Positions 14,319-22,963 of a DNA stretch of 39,004 bases are shown piece by piece. Source of the stretch: Chloracidobacterium sp. (GTDB taxonomy: Bacteria; Acidobacteriota; Blastocatellia; Pyrinomonadales; Pyrinomonadaceae). The notes beneath the pieces are model-generated. The model searched no databases, was not told where the DNA came from, and was given only the letters and a program-made list of their open reading frames with translations. Position numbers and translations under genes: made by a program. The first letter of the stretch is position 1, and each line of letters opens with the position of its first letter. The DNA lies in the NCBI GenBank assembly GCA_025362075.1, contig JANYIL010000217.1, positions 1 to 39,004 of the forward strand, written 5' to 3'.

Positions 14319-15353
14319 ATGTTATTAAAGAAAATTGGCGGGATCACGTTTGGTATAACGTTGCTTTTCGTCTTTTCGTCCGTTCGGCTAACCGCTCAGG
14401 GCATCCCCAACGGGGCGGCAACAACCGACAGCGGGATGGGCGGAGTGAATTCAATATCGGGCATGGTATTGTCGTCAAACGGTCAGCGTCTCGAGCGGCG
14501 CATCACGGTCCGCATCCAAAGCATGCTCGTCGGCGACCGGGTTACATCGACCGACGAGTACGGTAATTTTAAGCTAAACGGCCTGCCGTCCGGTGACTAT
14601 ACGGTCGTTATCGATAAAGAAAAGGATTTTGAGCCGTTTTCACAGGTGGTAACGATCATCCAGCCGCGCGGCATGCCGCCGCAAAACTATTTCGTCAATC
14701 TTCGCCTTAAGGTCAAGCCGGGTACCGACGCGCCGCCCGGGGTCGTAAATTCGGATCTGGCCAACGTACCAAAAGTGGCGATGGACTATTTTAAGAAGGC
14801 CGGCGACCTGGTCAAGGCAAACGACAACAAGGGGGCCATCGAGCAGCTGGAGCTTGCGATCAAGGAATACCCGGACTTTTACTATGCGCACAGCAAAATG
14901 GGCGATCTCTATCTTCGCCTTAACGATTATGAACGAGCCGACGGCGCATACGTCGCCGCACTCAAGATCAAGCCCGATTTCTACGAGCCAATGCTAAATC
15001 ATGGGATAATACTTTTCACCCAGAAAAAGTACACCGACGCCGAGCCCGTTTTCCGCAATGTGGTAAAGGAACGCTCTCAGTCTGCACCCGGACACTATTT
15101 TCTCGGCCAGTCACTCGCCAATCTCGGAAGATTTGATGACGCGGAGCCGGAACTCAAAACCGCTTTTTCAGTGGGTGGCGACGCCATGGCGGACTCGCTA
15201 AAAGAGGGCCACCGGCTACTCGCGATAATATACAGCACCCGCGGCGACAAGAAACGTCAGGTGGCCGAACTCGAAACCTATCTGGGGTTAGCACCAAACG
15301 CTAAGGATGCCGACCAGCTCAAGGCCCTCGTCCAGCGGCTAAGAGGGCAGTGA
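14319..15353 (+). CDS. Secreted TPR protein with N-terminal carboxypeptidase-regulatory-like domain
   Basis: A 344-residue exported protein. A signal peptide (ITFGITLLFVFSSVRLTAQG) is followed by a beta-sandwich domain at about 45-125 with the regulatory-domain features VTSTDEYGNFKLNGLPSGDY and VVIDKEKDFEPFSQ. After a linker come TPR repeats (about 160-340): YFKKAGDLVKANDNKGAIEQ, YAHSKMGDLYLRLNDYERAD, YFLGQSLANLGRFDDAEPE, and a final pair. The ATG at 14319 is preferred over the ORF-track start because it leads directly into the signal peptide. It is a paralog of the gene at 19881, and the two flank the TonB-dependent receptor. A scaffold role in the envelope is inference. Confidence 0.85.
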   Translation: MLLKKIGGITFGITLLFVFSSVRLTAQGIPNGAATTDSGMGGVNSISGMVLSSNGQRLERRITVRIQSMLVGDRVTSTDEYGNFKLNGLPSGDYTVVIDKEKDFEPFSQVVTIIQPRGMPPQNYFVNLRLKVKPGTDAPPGVVNSDLANVPKVAMDYFKKAGDLVKANDNKGAIEQLELAIKEYPDFYYAHSKMGDLYLRLNDYERADGAYVAALKIKPDFYEPMLNHGIILFTQKKYTDAEPVFRNVVKERSQSAPGHYFLGQSLANLGRFDDAEPELKTAFSVGGDAMADSLKEGHRLLAIIYSTRGDKKRQVAELETYLGLAPNAKDADQLKALVQRLRGQ

Positions 15354-15590
15354 TGGACTGCAAGTAATTTTTGGGTCAATCGACTTCCTTGTAACTGAAT
15401 TTTCCGATTTTTTCCATTTTTTTGACAATTCTTTGCAAATCTTGAGATTCTAAGACGGGTCTTTTAGATAACCGCTTAAGCGAACGATTAAATCGTCGCC
15501 CTTCAAAAAATCCGTAACTTGTTCATTGCCAAATACTATCCGCTGGCATACTCATTCTCCGGATTGTGCCTTTGAATCCCAAGCATACTA

Positions 15591-15606
15591 TTGGCACGAA
15601 ATTTGC
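15591..15606 (+). promoter_or_regulatory. Sigma-54 (-24/-12) promoter match
   Basis: TTGGCACGAAATTTGC matches the sigma-54 consensus YTGGCACG-N4-TTGC, with the invariant GG and GC separated by exactly 10 bases. The base after TTGC is G rather than the preferred A or T. Transcription would start near 15617, about 200 bases ahead of the TonB-dependent receptor gene. An enhancer-binding activator would be needed and none is encoded in the window. Confidence 0.6.
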
Positions 15607-15722
15607 GCCTATTCTTAATTAATTTTCTATCCACATAAAAAGTTTTGGTGAGAATCACTCCGGTTTAGGTTTAACTAATCCCGGAATGAGTAATGACACG
15701 GGGAGACAAATATACTTTTGCC

Positions 15723-15767
15723 AGGTATTGACTAAATACCTCATTTGGTCATTTATGATCCTGACCA
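15723..15767 (+). promoter_or_regulatory. Two operator-like palindromes upstream of the TonB-receptor gene
   Basis: AGGTATT-gacta-AATACCT (15723-15741) is a perfect 7-bp inverted repeat. Immediately after it TGGTCA-N10-TGACCA (15746-15767) is a perfect 6-bp inverted repeat. Both are of a size typical for dimeric repressors or activators and lie in the leader region between the sigma-54 site and the start codon. The regulator is unknown. Confidence 0.35.
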
Positions 15768-15819
15768 TGCACTTATTTTTGAGTGAAACCTTGAATTATT
15801 TTTCTTGAGGAGGAAATGA

Positions 15820-18800
15820 ATGAGAAGACTAACAAATGTCTTGATAGCTGGTCTGGTGCTGCTGTTAGCCCAGATCGCTATTCAGGCGCAAAATACCGGA
15901 TCGGTCACCGGTACGGTAACCGACCCTAATGGTGCCGTACTTCCCGGGGCCGCCATTAAGGTAAAAGGGCAAAGCGGCCAGGAATTTGCTACCGTCACGA
16001 CCGACGGCGGGGCCTACCGCATCCCGTCCGTCGAGAACGGCCTATACGTCGTTACCATCACGGCCAACGGCTTTAAGACCGTGACCGTGAGAAACGTTAA
16101 AGTCGACATCGGAACCCCGGTGACGGTCGACGCCAAGCTGGAAATCGGCGGCATTGGCGAGATTGTCGAGGTGGCAAGCGGCGGCGAGGTTCTGCAGACA
16201 GAGACCGCCGCGGTTGGAACCACGATCACGGGCCGCCAGATTACGGGAACGCCGATCGCCTCGCGAGACGCTCTCGATCTGGTCGGGCTGCTGCCGGGAA
16301 CCGCCACTGTCGGACGTCCCCGACAGGCATCCATTAACGGTCTGCCGAAGGGGGCGCTGACCATAACGATCGATGGCGTTGACGTGCAGGACAATCTGCT
16401 GCGTTCGAGCGATGGTTATTTTACCTACGTTCGTCCGAGGGTCGACGCGATTGAGGAAGTGACGGTTTCGACCGCCAATCCCGGTGCCGAGAGCGGTGGG
16501 GACGGAGCCGTGCAAGTCAAATTTGTTACCAAACGCGGAACAAATGACTATACCGGCGGAATATTTTACCAGCATCGTAACGAGGCCTTGAACGCCAATT
16601 ACTGGTATCTCAATCGCAATCCGGTTGGATTCGATAAGAACGGCAATTCCACCCGGCAGAAGATCCGGCTCCATCAATTTGGTGGCCATTTCAGCGGCCC
16701 CATCCCGTTTCTTAAGTTCGGCGAGGGAGTCGGCGCCGTTGATTCCGGCAGGAACAAACGATTTTTCTTCGTCAATTATGAGCAGTTTCGTCAACCGGAA
16801 TCGCAAACGAAAACCCGCGTAGTTCTGACACCTGCCGCACAATCGGGTATTTACAGCTATATCGTCAATGGCGTTACGAACACCGTAAATGTTTTGACGG
16901 TTGCGGCCGCAAATGGACAACTTGCGACCCCGGACCCAACCGTCGCCGCGGTTTATAACCGGATTCGTTCCGCCGTCGGCTCAACGCCGCTGGTTCCGAT
17001 CGCAAATTCGCCAAACATACAGAACTTTAACTTTGCCCCGATCAGCAACACGCTGCGAAAGTTTCTGGCATTGCGTTTTGACGCGAACATTACAAAAAAT
17101 CACAGCGTTGAGTTGGTTGTTAACAGGCAAAAATTTGACGGAACAAAGGACTTTCTCAATGGGGTTGAAGAGAGATTCCCGGGCTTCCCGTTTTACACGC
17201 AGAGATCCGACCGCAATTCATATTCATTCGCGGTTCGATCCACTTTCTCGAAGAGCATCGTAAACGAGGCCCGATATGCCGTTGCCGTCGGACCTGCAGT
17301 ATTCTTCCCCGGATCTTCGGTGGCCGATTTTGCCTATATGGGCGGCCGCAGTCTTGGGGTAAATGTCCTCGGATCGACATCGCCCGTCAACCTGAACTCG
17401 AATAGCCAACGTGCGACACCGACCTATGACCTTACCGATTCGGTAACCTGGATCGCGGGGTCTCACTCGATCAACTTTGGCGGCCAGTACAAACGGATCA
17501 AGTCTGAAGGCTCGGCTTTCAATCTGTTAGCTCCAACCGTCACCTTCGGTCTTGATTCGACGGCCGGTTCGGCCGATGCGGTTGCGTTTAATATGTTCAA
17601 CGCTACGACGATGCCGGGAGCATCTGCCGCTCAGATCACGGATGCGAGAAATCTTTACGCCGTGACGGTTGGCCGGGTGCTCAGCTATGGCACGACCGCG
17701 TATCTTGGAGCGGACGGAATTTATTCGGAAAGAGGGTCATTGGCCAGAAGGGCTGAGCAGAAGAGCTACGGGCTGTTCATTCAGGACAGTTGGCGGATGA
17801 AGCCCAATTTTACGGTAAATTATGGTATCCGATGGCAGCCGCAGACCGCCTTTGTAGCACTAAGCAAGGGTAACTACACGGCCCTCGAAAATTTTGGCGA
17901 GATCTATGGCCTTTCGGGTGTCGGCAATATTTTCAAGCCGGGTGCAACCGGCGGGACAGCCTCACGTGTCGTGGCGGTTCCGGTAGGCCAGAAAGTCTAT
18001 CCCAACGATTTCAATAACTTTGCTCCAACGGTCGGCGTTGTATGGAGTCCGAGTTTTGGCGATAAAGGCTTTTTCCACACCCTGTTTGGTGGCGCCGGAA
18101 AGAGCGTTTTCCGGGGCGGTTATTCGATTTCTTTTGTACGTGAGGGGACAAACCTTCTCGAAAGCATCAATGGTTCGAATCCGGGTGGCTCGCTGCCGCT
18201 ATCACGAAGCCTGACTGTTGCGGGCAGTTTTGTCGCGGGAACGAACTTGCGTGACGCGAATAATCCCAACCTCACCCCGCTTCCGGGCATCGTCGGGACT
18301 GCTCCGGCTTTTCCGATAGCCTTGTCTCCGTCCAATTCGGCTAATGCGTTCGACCCGACAATAAGGACGGGTGCGGTCCATTCGTTTAGTTTTGGATATC
18401 AGCGCGAGATAGACCGCAATACGGTGGTCGAGGTCCGTTATGTCGGCAACCGTGGCAAAGGCCTCCAGCGTCAGTACAACATCAACGAATTTAATACGAT
18501 TGAAAATGGATTTGCTGACGAATACCGGCTTGCACAGGCTAATTTGTACGCAAACATTGCGGCCGGCCGCGGATCGAGCTTTGCATACTTTGGTGCTGGA
18601 ACGAGCACAAGTCCGCTGCCGATAATGGTTTCGTATTTCAATCCGACGGCGACTAACAACCCCAATATCGCTCAGGGTTTGGCAAATTCGGGATATACGG
18701 CGGCTAATTTTGCCAATACGACCCTTGTTTTGGCGTTGTCAAATCAGGGAACGAACATCAACGCGTTCAGCGGCACGAGTTTTGAAAACAGTGCGGCCCG

Positions 18801-19791
18801 TAGAGCAAATGCCATTGCGAACGGGCGTCCGGCGAATTTCTTCTATGTAAACTCGTCCGTTTTGTCGGGCGGTGCTTTCATCGTCGGCAATAACAGCACT
18901 ACTTGGTATGACTCGGGGGTCATAGAGGTTCGCCGCAGATTGTCACAGGGGCTTCGTATCTCGGCCAACTATGTGCTCTCAAAGGCACAGGCGAATGCGT
19001 ATGCATCAAGCAGCGTTGCTTTCGCGGGATATTCCCTGCGTAATGACGGCTTGAAACTTGCGAAGGGCGTTCAGGCGTTCGACCTTCATCATCAATTCAA
19101 GCTTGATGCGACATACGACCTCCCGTTTGGAAAGGGACGTGCGTTCTGGTCCGGTGCCAACTGGTTAGCTGACGCTCTTGTGGGCGGATGGTCTATCACG
19201 CCGACAATTCGTTGGCAGAGCGGGTCGCCATTCACATTTGGAAACGTTCAGCTTGTCGGAATGACGGTTAAGGAACTACAGAAGATGATCAAGGTCCGCA
19301 AAGAGGCCGATCTGGCTTATTATCTGCCGGCCGATGTTGTACTGAACACGCAAAAGGCGTTCGATCTTAACCTGGCCAACACGGCCACTAATAATGGTTA
19401 TGGCACTACGTTTGGCACGGGCGGACCGACGGGCAAATTTATTGCACCGGCGGGATACGGCAATTGTGTTCAGAAATATGCCGGCACCTGTGGTTTCAAT
19501 AACCTGGTTGTTTATGGCCCGGGATTCTTTAAACTGGACGCGAGTGTGGCAAAGAAGGTTAATCTTGGCGAAAGGAGAAATCTCGAGATCAGAGCGACAT
19601 TCCTTGATGCTCTTAACCACCCGAATTTCCGCGTAGGCGGATGGACAGCCGACACGGTTAATGTGCAGCCGGGCATCGGTGCAAACACAACGTTTGGCCA
19701 GTTGGGTAACGGTTCGGCCTATCAGGACGTTTCGACGACGAACGATCCAGGTGGCCGAGTCATTGATCTGATGATCCGATTTAACTGGTAA
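15820..19791 (+). CDS. Oar-like TonB-dependent outer-membrane receptor with carboxypeptidase-regulatory domain
   Basis: A 1323-residue outer-membrane beta-barrel, probably for TonB-driven uptake of large substrates. A signal peptide ends near AIQAQN (residue 24). A carboxypeptidase-regulatory-like Ig fold follows (about 27-110: GSVTGTVTDPNGAVLPGAAI, GGAYRIPSVENGLYVVTI). A plug domain spans about 115-240 (GRQITGTPIASRDALDLVGL, ITIDGVDVQDN, VDAIEEVTVSTANPGAE), then a long barrel ends in DLMIRFNW with the aromatic C-terminus required for BAM insertion. AGGAGG precedes the ATG. The size and domain order match the Oar family, which is expanded in Acidobacteriota. A strong terminator follows. Its substrate cannot be read from the sequence; the flanking secreted TPR paralogs suggest a functional unit. 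Confidence 0.93.
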   Translation: MRRLTNVLIAGLVLLLAQIAIQAQNTGSVTGTVTDPNGAVLPGAAIKVKGQSGQEFATVTTDGGAYRIPSVENGLYVVTITANGFKTVTVRNVKVDIGTPVTVDAKLEIGGIGEIVEVASGGEVLQTETAAVGTTITGRQITGTPIASRDALDLVGLLPGTATVGRPRQASINGLPKGALTITIDGVDVQDNLLRSSDGYFTYVRPRVDAIEEVTVSTANPGAESGGDGAVQVKFVTKRGTNDYTGGIFYQHRNEALNANYWYLNRNPVGFDKNGNSTRQKIRLHQFGGHFSGPIPFLKFGEGVGAVDSGRNKRFFFVNYEQFRQPESQTKTRVVLTPAAQSGIYSYIVNGVTNTVNVLTVAAANGQLATPDPTVAAVYNRIRSAVGSTPLVPIANSPNIQNFNFAPISNTLRKFLALRFDANITKNHSVELVVNRQKFDGTKDFLNGVEERFPGFPFYTQRSDRNSYSFAVRSTFSKSIVNEARYAVAVGPAVFFPGSSVADFAYMGGRSLGVNVLGSTSPVNLNSNSQRATPTYDLTDSVTWIAGSHSINFGGQYKRIKSEGSAFNLLAPTVTFGLDSTAGSADAVAFNMFNATTMPGASAAQITDARNLYAVTVGRVLSYGTTAYLGADGIYSERGSLARRAEQKSYGLFIQDSWRMKPNFTVNYGIRWQPQTAFVALSKGNYTALENFGEIYGLSGVGNIFKPGATGGTASRVVAVPVGQKVYPNDFNNFAPTVGVVWSPSFGDKGFFHTLFGGAGKSVFRGGYSISFVREGTNLLESINGSNPGGSLPLSRSLTVAGSFVAGTNLRDANNPNLTPLPGIVGTAPAFPIALSPSNSANAFDPTIRTGAVHSFSFGYQREIDRNTVVEVRYVGNRGKGLQRQYNINEFNTIENGFADEYRLAQANLYANIAAGRGSSFAYFGAGTSTSPLPIMVSYFNPTATNNPNIAQGLANSGYTAANFANTTLVLALSNQGTNINAFSGTSFENSAARRANAIANGRPANFFYVNSSVLSGGAFIVGNNSTTWYDSGVIEVRRRLSQGLRISANYVLSKAQANAYASSSVAFAGYSLRNDGLKLAKGVQAFDLHHQFKLDATYDLPFGKGRAFWSGANWLADALVGGWSITPTIRWQSGSPFTFGNVQLVGMTVKELQKMIKVRKEADLAYYLPADVVLNTQKAFDLNLANTATNNGYGTTFGTGGPTGKFIAPAGYGNCVQKYAGTCGFNNLVVYGPGFFKLDASVAKKVNLGERRNLEIRATFLDALNHPNFRVGGWTADTVNVQPGIGANTTFGQLGNGSAYQDVSTTNDPGGRVIDLMIRFNW

Positions 19792-19811
19792 CGCGTGTTA
19801 TTCGGTTTATG

Positions 19812-19840
19812 GGCGTTGCCGGCGACGGCAACGCCTTTTT
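19812..19840 (+). terminator. Rho-independent terminator after the TonB-receptor gene
   Basis: A perfect 10-bp stem GGCGTTGCCG / CGGCAACGCC closes a GCGA tetraloop (GNRA type) and is followed by five T residues. It lies 20 bases after the stop codon of the receptor gene. The next gene must then be transcribed from the 40 bases after it or by read-through. Confidence 0.9.
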
Positions 19841-19880
19841 CCGACTTGCAGATAGCTGGGATTTATTCAAAACTACCGCC

Positions 19881-20930
19881 ATGATTAAGAGTCACGCCCG
19901 ACATTTGATCTTCTCACTCCTGATTTCCCTTGGTGTCTCGGTTCCAGCCCTGGCTCAGATCGCGGGTGGTATGACCGAGACGACTAACACAAATCTCGGT
20001 GGTAATAATTTTATTGTCGGGACTGTTTTTTGGCCCTCGGGCAGGCCGATAAATGTTCGGATGGCGATAAAGCTGGCGTCGATGACCAAGGGCGATATCA
20101 TGGCAAATACCGACGACAACGGCCAATTTATCTTTAGCAAGGTCGGTGCCGGAAATTACTTCATTGTGATCGATGGCGAGCAGGATTTTGAGCCCCTCGC
20201 TCAGGCCGTCGATATTTCTACATCCCGAAACCCCGTTCCCCAAACCTACAATGTGTCGGTTAGGCTACGCGATAAAACTAAGTCAGGCATGAAACCGGCC
20301 GTGATCGATCAGGCGAGTCTTGGTATCCCAAAACGCGCGTCGGAATTTTTTAAGAAGGCGGGAGCGTTGTCAGCGGCCGGTGATCATAAGGGAGCGGTCG
20401 AGCAGCTCGAACATGCCATTGCCGAGTATCCCGGTTTTTTTGACGCTTACAATGAGTTGGGCGTCCAGTACATGCAGCTCAATGATCTCGCAAAGGCAGA
20501 TGCGGCCCTACAGTCGGCGCTCAAGATCAAGGCCAATGGTTTCGAGCCGCTCGTCAATCGCGGGATCACGTTGTTTCGGCTAAAGCGCTATCCGGACGCC
20601 GAGACCTCATTGCGCGCTGCCATCGCCGCCAAAGAACAATCGGCGGTTGCCCACTATTACCTGGGCCGAACCCAGATAGGTCTCGAAAAATACGACGCAG
20701 CCGAGACTGAGCTGAATCAGGCAATCAAGATCGGCGGCGATGCCATGAAAGAAGGGCATCGGATGCTGGCTAATCTCTTTATCCAAAAGGGTGACGACCG
20801 GAACGCCGTTAAGGAACTTGAGATCTATCTCAAACTCGCGCCTGGTGCTCCTGACGCCGCGAATCTGCGCAAAGTCATTAACCAGCTCAAGACGCCCGGA
20901 CCGGCCAGTCCAAAGCCAAGACCTCTCTGA
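19881..20930 (+). CDS. Secreted TPR protein, paralog of the gene at 14319
   Basis: A 349-residue exported protein with the same layout as its paralog: signal peptide (LIFSLLISLGVSVPALAQ), beta-sandwich domain (NTDDNGQFIFSKVGAGNYFI, VIDGEQDFEPLAQAVDI), and TPR repeats starting at ASEFFKKAGALSAAGDHKGA and continuing through YNELGVQYMQLNDLAKADA, YYLGRTQIGLEKYDAAETE and LANLFIQKGDDRNAVKELE. The tail is Pro-rich. The ORF-track start is 24 codons upstream and overlaps the terminator, so the ATG at 19881 is used, although no Shine-Dalgarno sequence is visible. Both copies keep the DFEP motif. Probably a periplasmic or outer-membrane-associated scaffold; the partner is unknown. Confidence 0.85.
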   Translation: MIKSHARHLIFSLLISLGVSVPALAQIAGGMTETTNTNLGGNNFIVGTVFWPSGRPINVRMAIKLASMTKGDIMANTDDNGQFIFSKVGAGNYFIVIDGEQDFEPLAQAVDISTSRNPVPQTYNVSVRLRDKTKSGMKPAVIDQASLGIPKRASEFFKKAGALSAAGDHKGAVEQLEHAIAEYPGFFDAYNELGVQYMQLNDLAKADAALQSALKIKANGFEPLVNRGITLFRLKRYPDAETSLRAAIAAKEQSAVAHYYLGRTQIGLEKYDAAETELNQAIKIGGDAMKEGHRMLANLFIQKGDDRNAVKELEIYLKLAPGAPDAANLRKVINQLKTPGPASPKPRPL

Positions 20931-21054
20931 TTCTCCGCGTCACCGCTGTTGTTGATCGACTACTTTTTTGTCAGCGGAAAAGACGTTACAATTAACGCAT
21001 TCCTACTTACAAAAGGGTGAGGCTTTACAGCAGGCCCAAAATTTGGAGAATAAA

Positions 21055-21768
21055 ATGATGAAAAATCTGTGTGTTGTGTTTGTATGTCTGCTGCTGGCCG
21101 GGTCGGCGTTTGCCCAGAAAACCAAGCCGTGGGGCGACTGGTCGAAAAAAGACGCTGATAAAATATTGAACGATTCGGCGTGGGGCCAAAGCCAGACAAA
21201 GGGCGAAAGCCCGGCTGGCCTGCCGCAAGGGGCCAATGCCGGCAATGCAAACAGAAACGCAAACGCCGGGGCCAACTCGGTGACGATTCCGACGGAATAT
21301 TACATGCGCGTTCGCCTTATATCCGCAAAGCCGATCCGTGAGGGCGTCGCCCGCCGGATCCAGCTCGCTCAGCCCGACAAGGCGAGCGAAATGGCCGGGC
21401 CGCTGCAAAATATCATTGATAAGGGATTCGGTGATTTTATCATCGTGGCACTAAATGCCGAAGGCGTGGACCCGCGAACCGGGGCCATGGTCATGCAGGG
21501 ATTCTCGAGGCTCAATACGGCGGCACTCAACGGCAAGGCATATCTTGAACGCAAGGACGGGAAACGGCTCGAACTGATCGAATACCAGGCACCGGTCGGC
21601 GATAATCTGGGCGGCAAGTTTCTGTTCCCCCGCACGCTTGACGGAGCACCGTTCCTATCGCCTGACAGCGGGACGCTACGGTTTGTGCTGAATGGTTCCG
21701 ACAAGATGAAGGTCGACACAAAATTCAAGGTAGCGGACATGATGTACGGCGAAAAGCTCGAGTACTAG
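21055..21768 (+). CDS. Small secreted protein of unknown function
   Basis: A 237-residue exported protein. The signal peptide ends at GSAFAQK. The mature N-terminus has WGDWSKKDADKILNDSAWGQ, a motif I associate with a family of conserved hypothetical proteins common in Acidobacteriota. A Gly/Asn/Ala-rich linker follows (NAGNANRNANAGANS), then a globular domain with YYMRVRLISAKPIREGVARR and a C-terminal LRFVLNGSDKMKVDTKFKV. GGAG precedes the ATG at 21055; a second ATG follows directly. The ORF-track start 29 codons upstream is not needed. A possible TACAAT -10 lies at 20987. It is followed by a terminator, so it is probably transcribed alone. Confidence 0.8.
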   Translation: MMKNLCVVFVCLLLAGSAFAQKTKPWGDWSKKDADKILNDSAWGQSQTKGESPAGLPQGANAGNANRNANAGANSVTIPTEYYMRVRLISAKPIREGVARRIQLAQPDKASEMAGPLQNIIDKGFGDFIIVALNAEGVDPRTGAMVMQGFSRLNTAALNGKAYLERKDGKRLELIEYQAPVGDNLGGKFLFPRTLDGAPFLSPDSGTLRFVLNGSDKMKVDTKFKVADMMYGEKLEY

Positions 21769-21791
21769 TTGCCGCCGCGAATTGTTTTAGG

Positions 21792-21822
21792 AAGGTGATG
21801 CCCGTGTGGTGTCACCTTTTTT
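21792..21822 (+). terminator. Rho-independent terminator after the small secreted protein
   Basis: AAGGTGA (21792-21798) pairs with TCACCTT (21812-21818), and a run of six T residues overlaps the end of the stem. It separates the secreted-protein gene from the MoxR-type operon. Confidence 0.75.
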
Positions 21823-21851
21823 GTTACTGCGACGGCGGTTATACTTTATTG

Positions 21852-21869
21852 ATGTCTGAAAACTCCTGA
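21852..21869 (+). CDS. Possible five-codon upstream ORF (MSENS)
   Basis: ATG TCT GAA AAC TCC TGA ends in a TGATG overlap with the start codon of the following membrane-protein gene. A TATACT hexamer (21840-21845) ends 6 bases before this ATG, so a leaderless transcript could begin at it. Termination and re-initiation would then load the main gene, which has no Shine-Dalgarno sequence. This is speculative because short ORFs arise by chance. Confidence 0.25.
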   Translation: MSENS

Positions 21870-22963
21870 TGGCTGATCGAACCGAATTATCATTAGTTCC
21901 GCTCGGTGCCGGTGATTTGATCGACCGCGCTGTGCGGTTTTACCGTAAGTATTTTTGGACTTTCGTTTTGATCGCTTCACCGCCGGTCATTGTGGGGACG
22001 CTTGTTTCGGTTGGTTGGACGATCACGGGACGGCAGATATTTTCTCCGGGTACGGACAAAAATTCTTTTGAGAGCACGTTTTACATCCTGTTTCTGTGGT
22101 TTGGCAGCGTCGTTATCTGGCTGAGCGAGACGATCGCGACGCTGGTGGTCATGGGCGGAGCGTCGCGAAACTTTGTCCGGCATCTGCTCTTTGGCGAGGC
22201 GATAACGTTTCGCGAGACATATCGAAATACGTGGGGACGTCTCGGGGGGCTCGTCGCCGCTTCGACAATGATCACCATAATCGTCGGTGCGGTGGGGATG
22301 GCGATTTTTTATTTTGGAGCTATCATTACGGTCGTCGTTGTAGGGCTTGTTTATTGGGTATTTAGCCCGATTCCAATCGTCTTCGTTCTGCTGGCCATTA
22401 TTCTGGGTGGCGGGGTGTTGGTGGGGATAATGTGGCTTTTTTTTCTGGCAGCCTCGCGGCTCGCTTACGTGCCGCAGGTGATGCTGGTCGAGGGGCAAGG
22501 AGTTTTTTCGGCCCTGGCACGTAGTGCCTCGCTGGCCGGCGGCAGCGTAAAGCGGCTGGCGGCGTTGTTTATATTTACGACCGTGGCCGCGTATTCGGCT
22601 TTGGCCTTGTTATACGTTCCGCTCGCCTGGTACGCGCGGGCGAACGGCGTCCAGCTTATGACGTTTAACGCCGACCTCATCCCGGCGTGGTACGAGATCG
22701 CCTACAACGTGATCTGGCAGATCAGTTTTATCCTGATGTCACCGGTCTGGATGGTCGGGCTGTGTTTGCTTTATGTCGACGAACGCGTCCGATCCGAGGG
22801 CTACGATATTGAGCTAATGGCGGCCCGCCGATTGGGTGAAATACCAGCGGTTCCGACGACCTACCTTAACCCTTTGCAGCCCGCCCTGTCTACGGTTATG
22901 CCATCGAGCGATGCGGGCAGTGGCCCCGATCGGTCGTCGATCACAACGCTTGGTTTAGGATGA
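21869..22963 (+). CDS. Multi-pass membrane protein, first gene of the MoxR-type operon
   Basis: A 364-residue inner-membrane protein with about six hydrophobic segments, for example YFWTFVLIASPPVIVGTLVS, VGMAIFYFGAIITVVVVGLV and PIVFVLLAIILGGGVLVGIM. A short conserved-looking N-terminus (LSLVPLGAGDLIDRAVRFYR) precedes the first segment, and the soluble C-terminus is Pro/Ser-rich. It resembles the helix-bundle membrane proteins that sit ahead of DUF4129 genes, but I cannot name a family with confidence. Its stop codon overlaps the next start codon (ATGA), which supports co-translation with the DUF4129 gene. Confidence 0.8.
   Translation: MADRTELSLVPLGAGDLIDRAVRFYRKYFWTFVLIASPPVIVGTLVSVGWTITGRQIFSPGTDKNSFESTFYILFLWFGSVVIWLSETIATLVVMGGASRNFVRHLLFGEAITFRETYRNTWGRLGGLVAASTMITIIVGAVGMAIFYFGAIITVVVVGLVYWVFSPIPIVFVLLAIILGGGVLVGIMWLFFLAASRLAYVPQVMLVEGQGVFSALARSASLAGGSVKRLAALFIFTTVAAYSALALLYVPLAWYARANGVQLMTFNADLIPAWYEIAYNVIWQISFILMSPVWMVGLCLLYVDERVRSEGYDIELMAARRLGEIPAVPTTYLNPLQPALSTVMPSSDAGSGPDRSSITTLGLG

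Larger units (their letters stand above)
15354..15819 (+). promoter_or_regulatory. 466-bp intergenic leader of the TonB-receptor gene
   Basis: No coding sequence is visible. The first half is A+T-rich. It contains a sigma-54 promoter match at 15591-15606 and two operator-like palindromes at 15723-15767 (separate entries). The end carries an AGGAGG ribosome-binding site 6 bases before the ATG. A leader of about 200 bases is predicted if sigma-54 is used; I recognise no known riboswitch in it. Confidence 0.5.

Noticed and set aside
16042-16920. 292-codon ORF antisense to the TonB-dependent receptor
   Set aside because: Long antisense frames are expected in G+C-rich coding DNA; no domain or start signal is visible.
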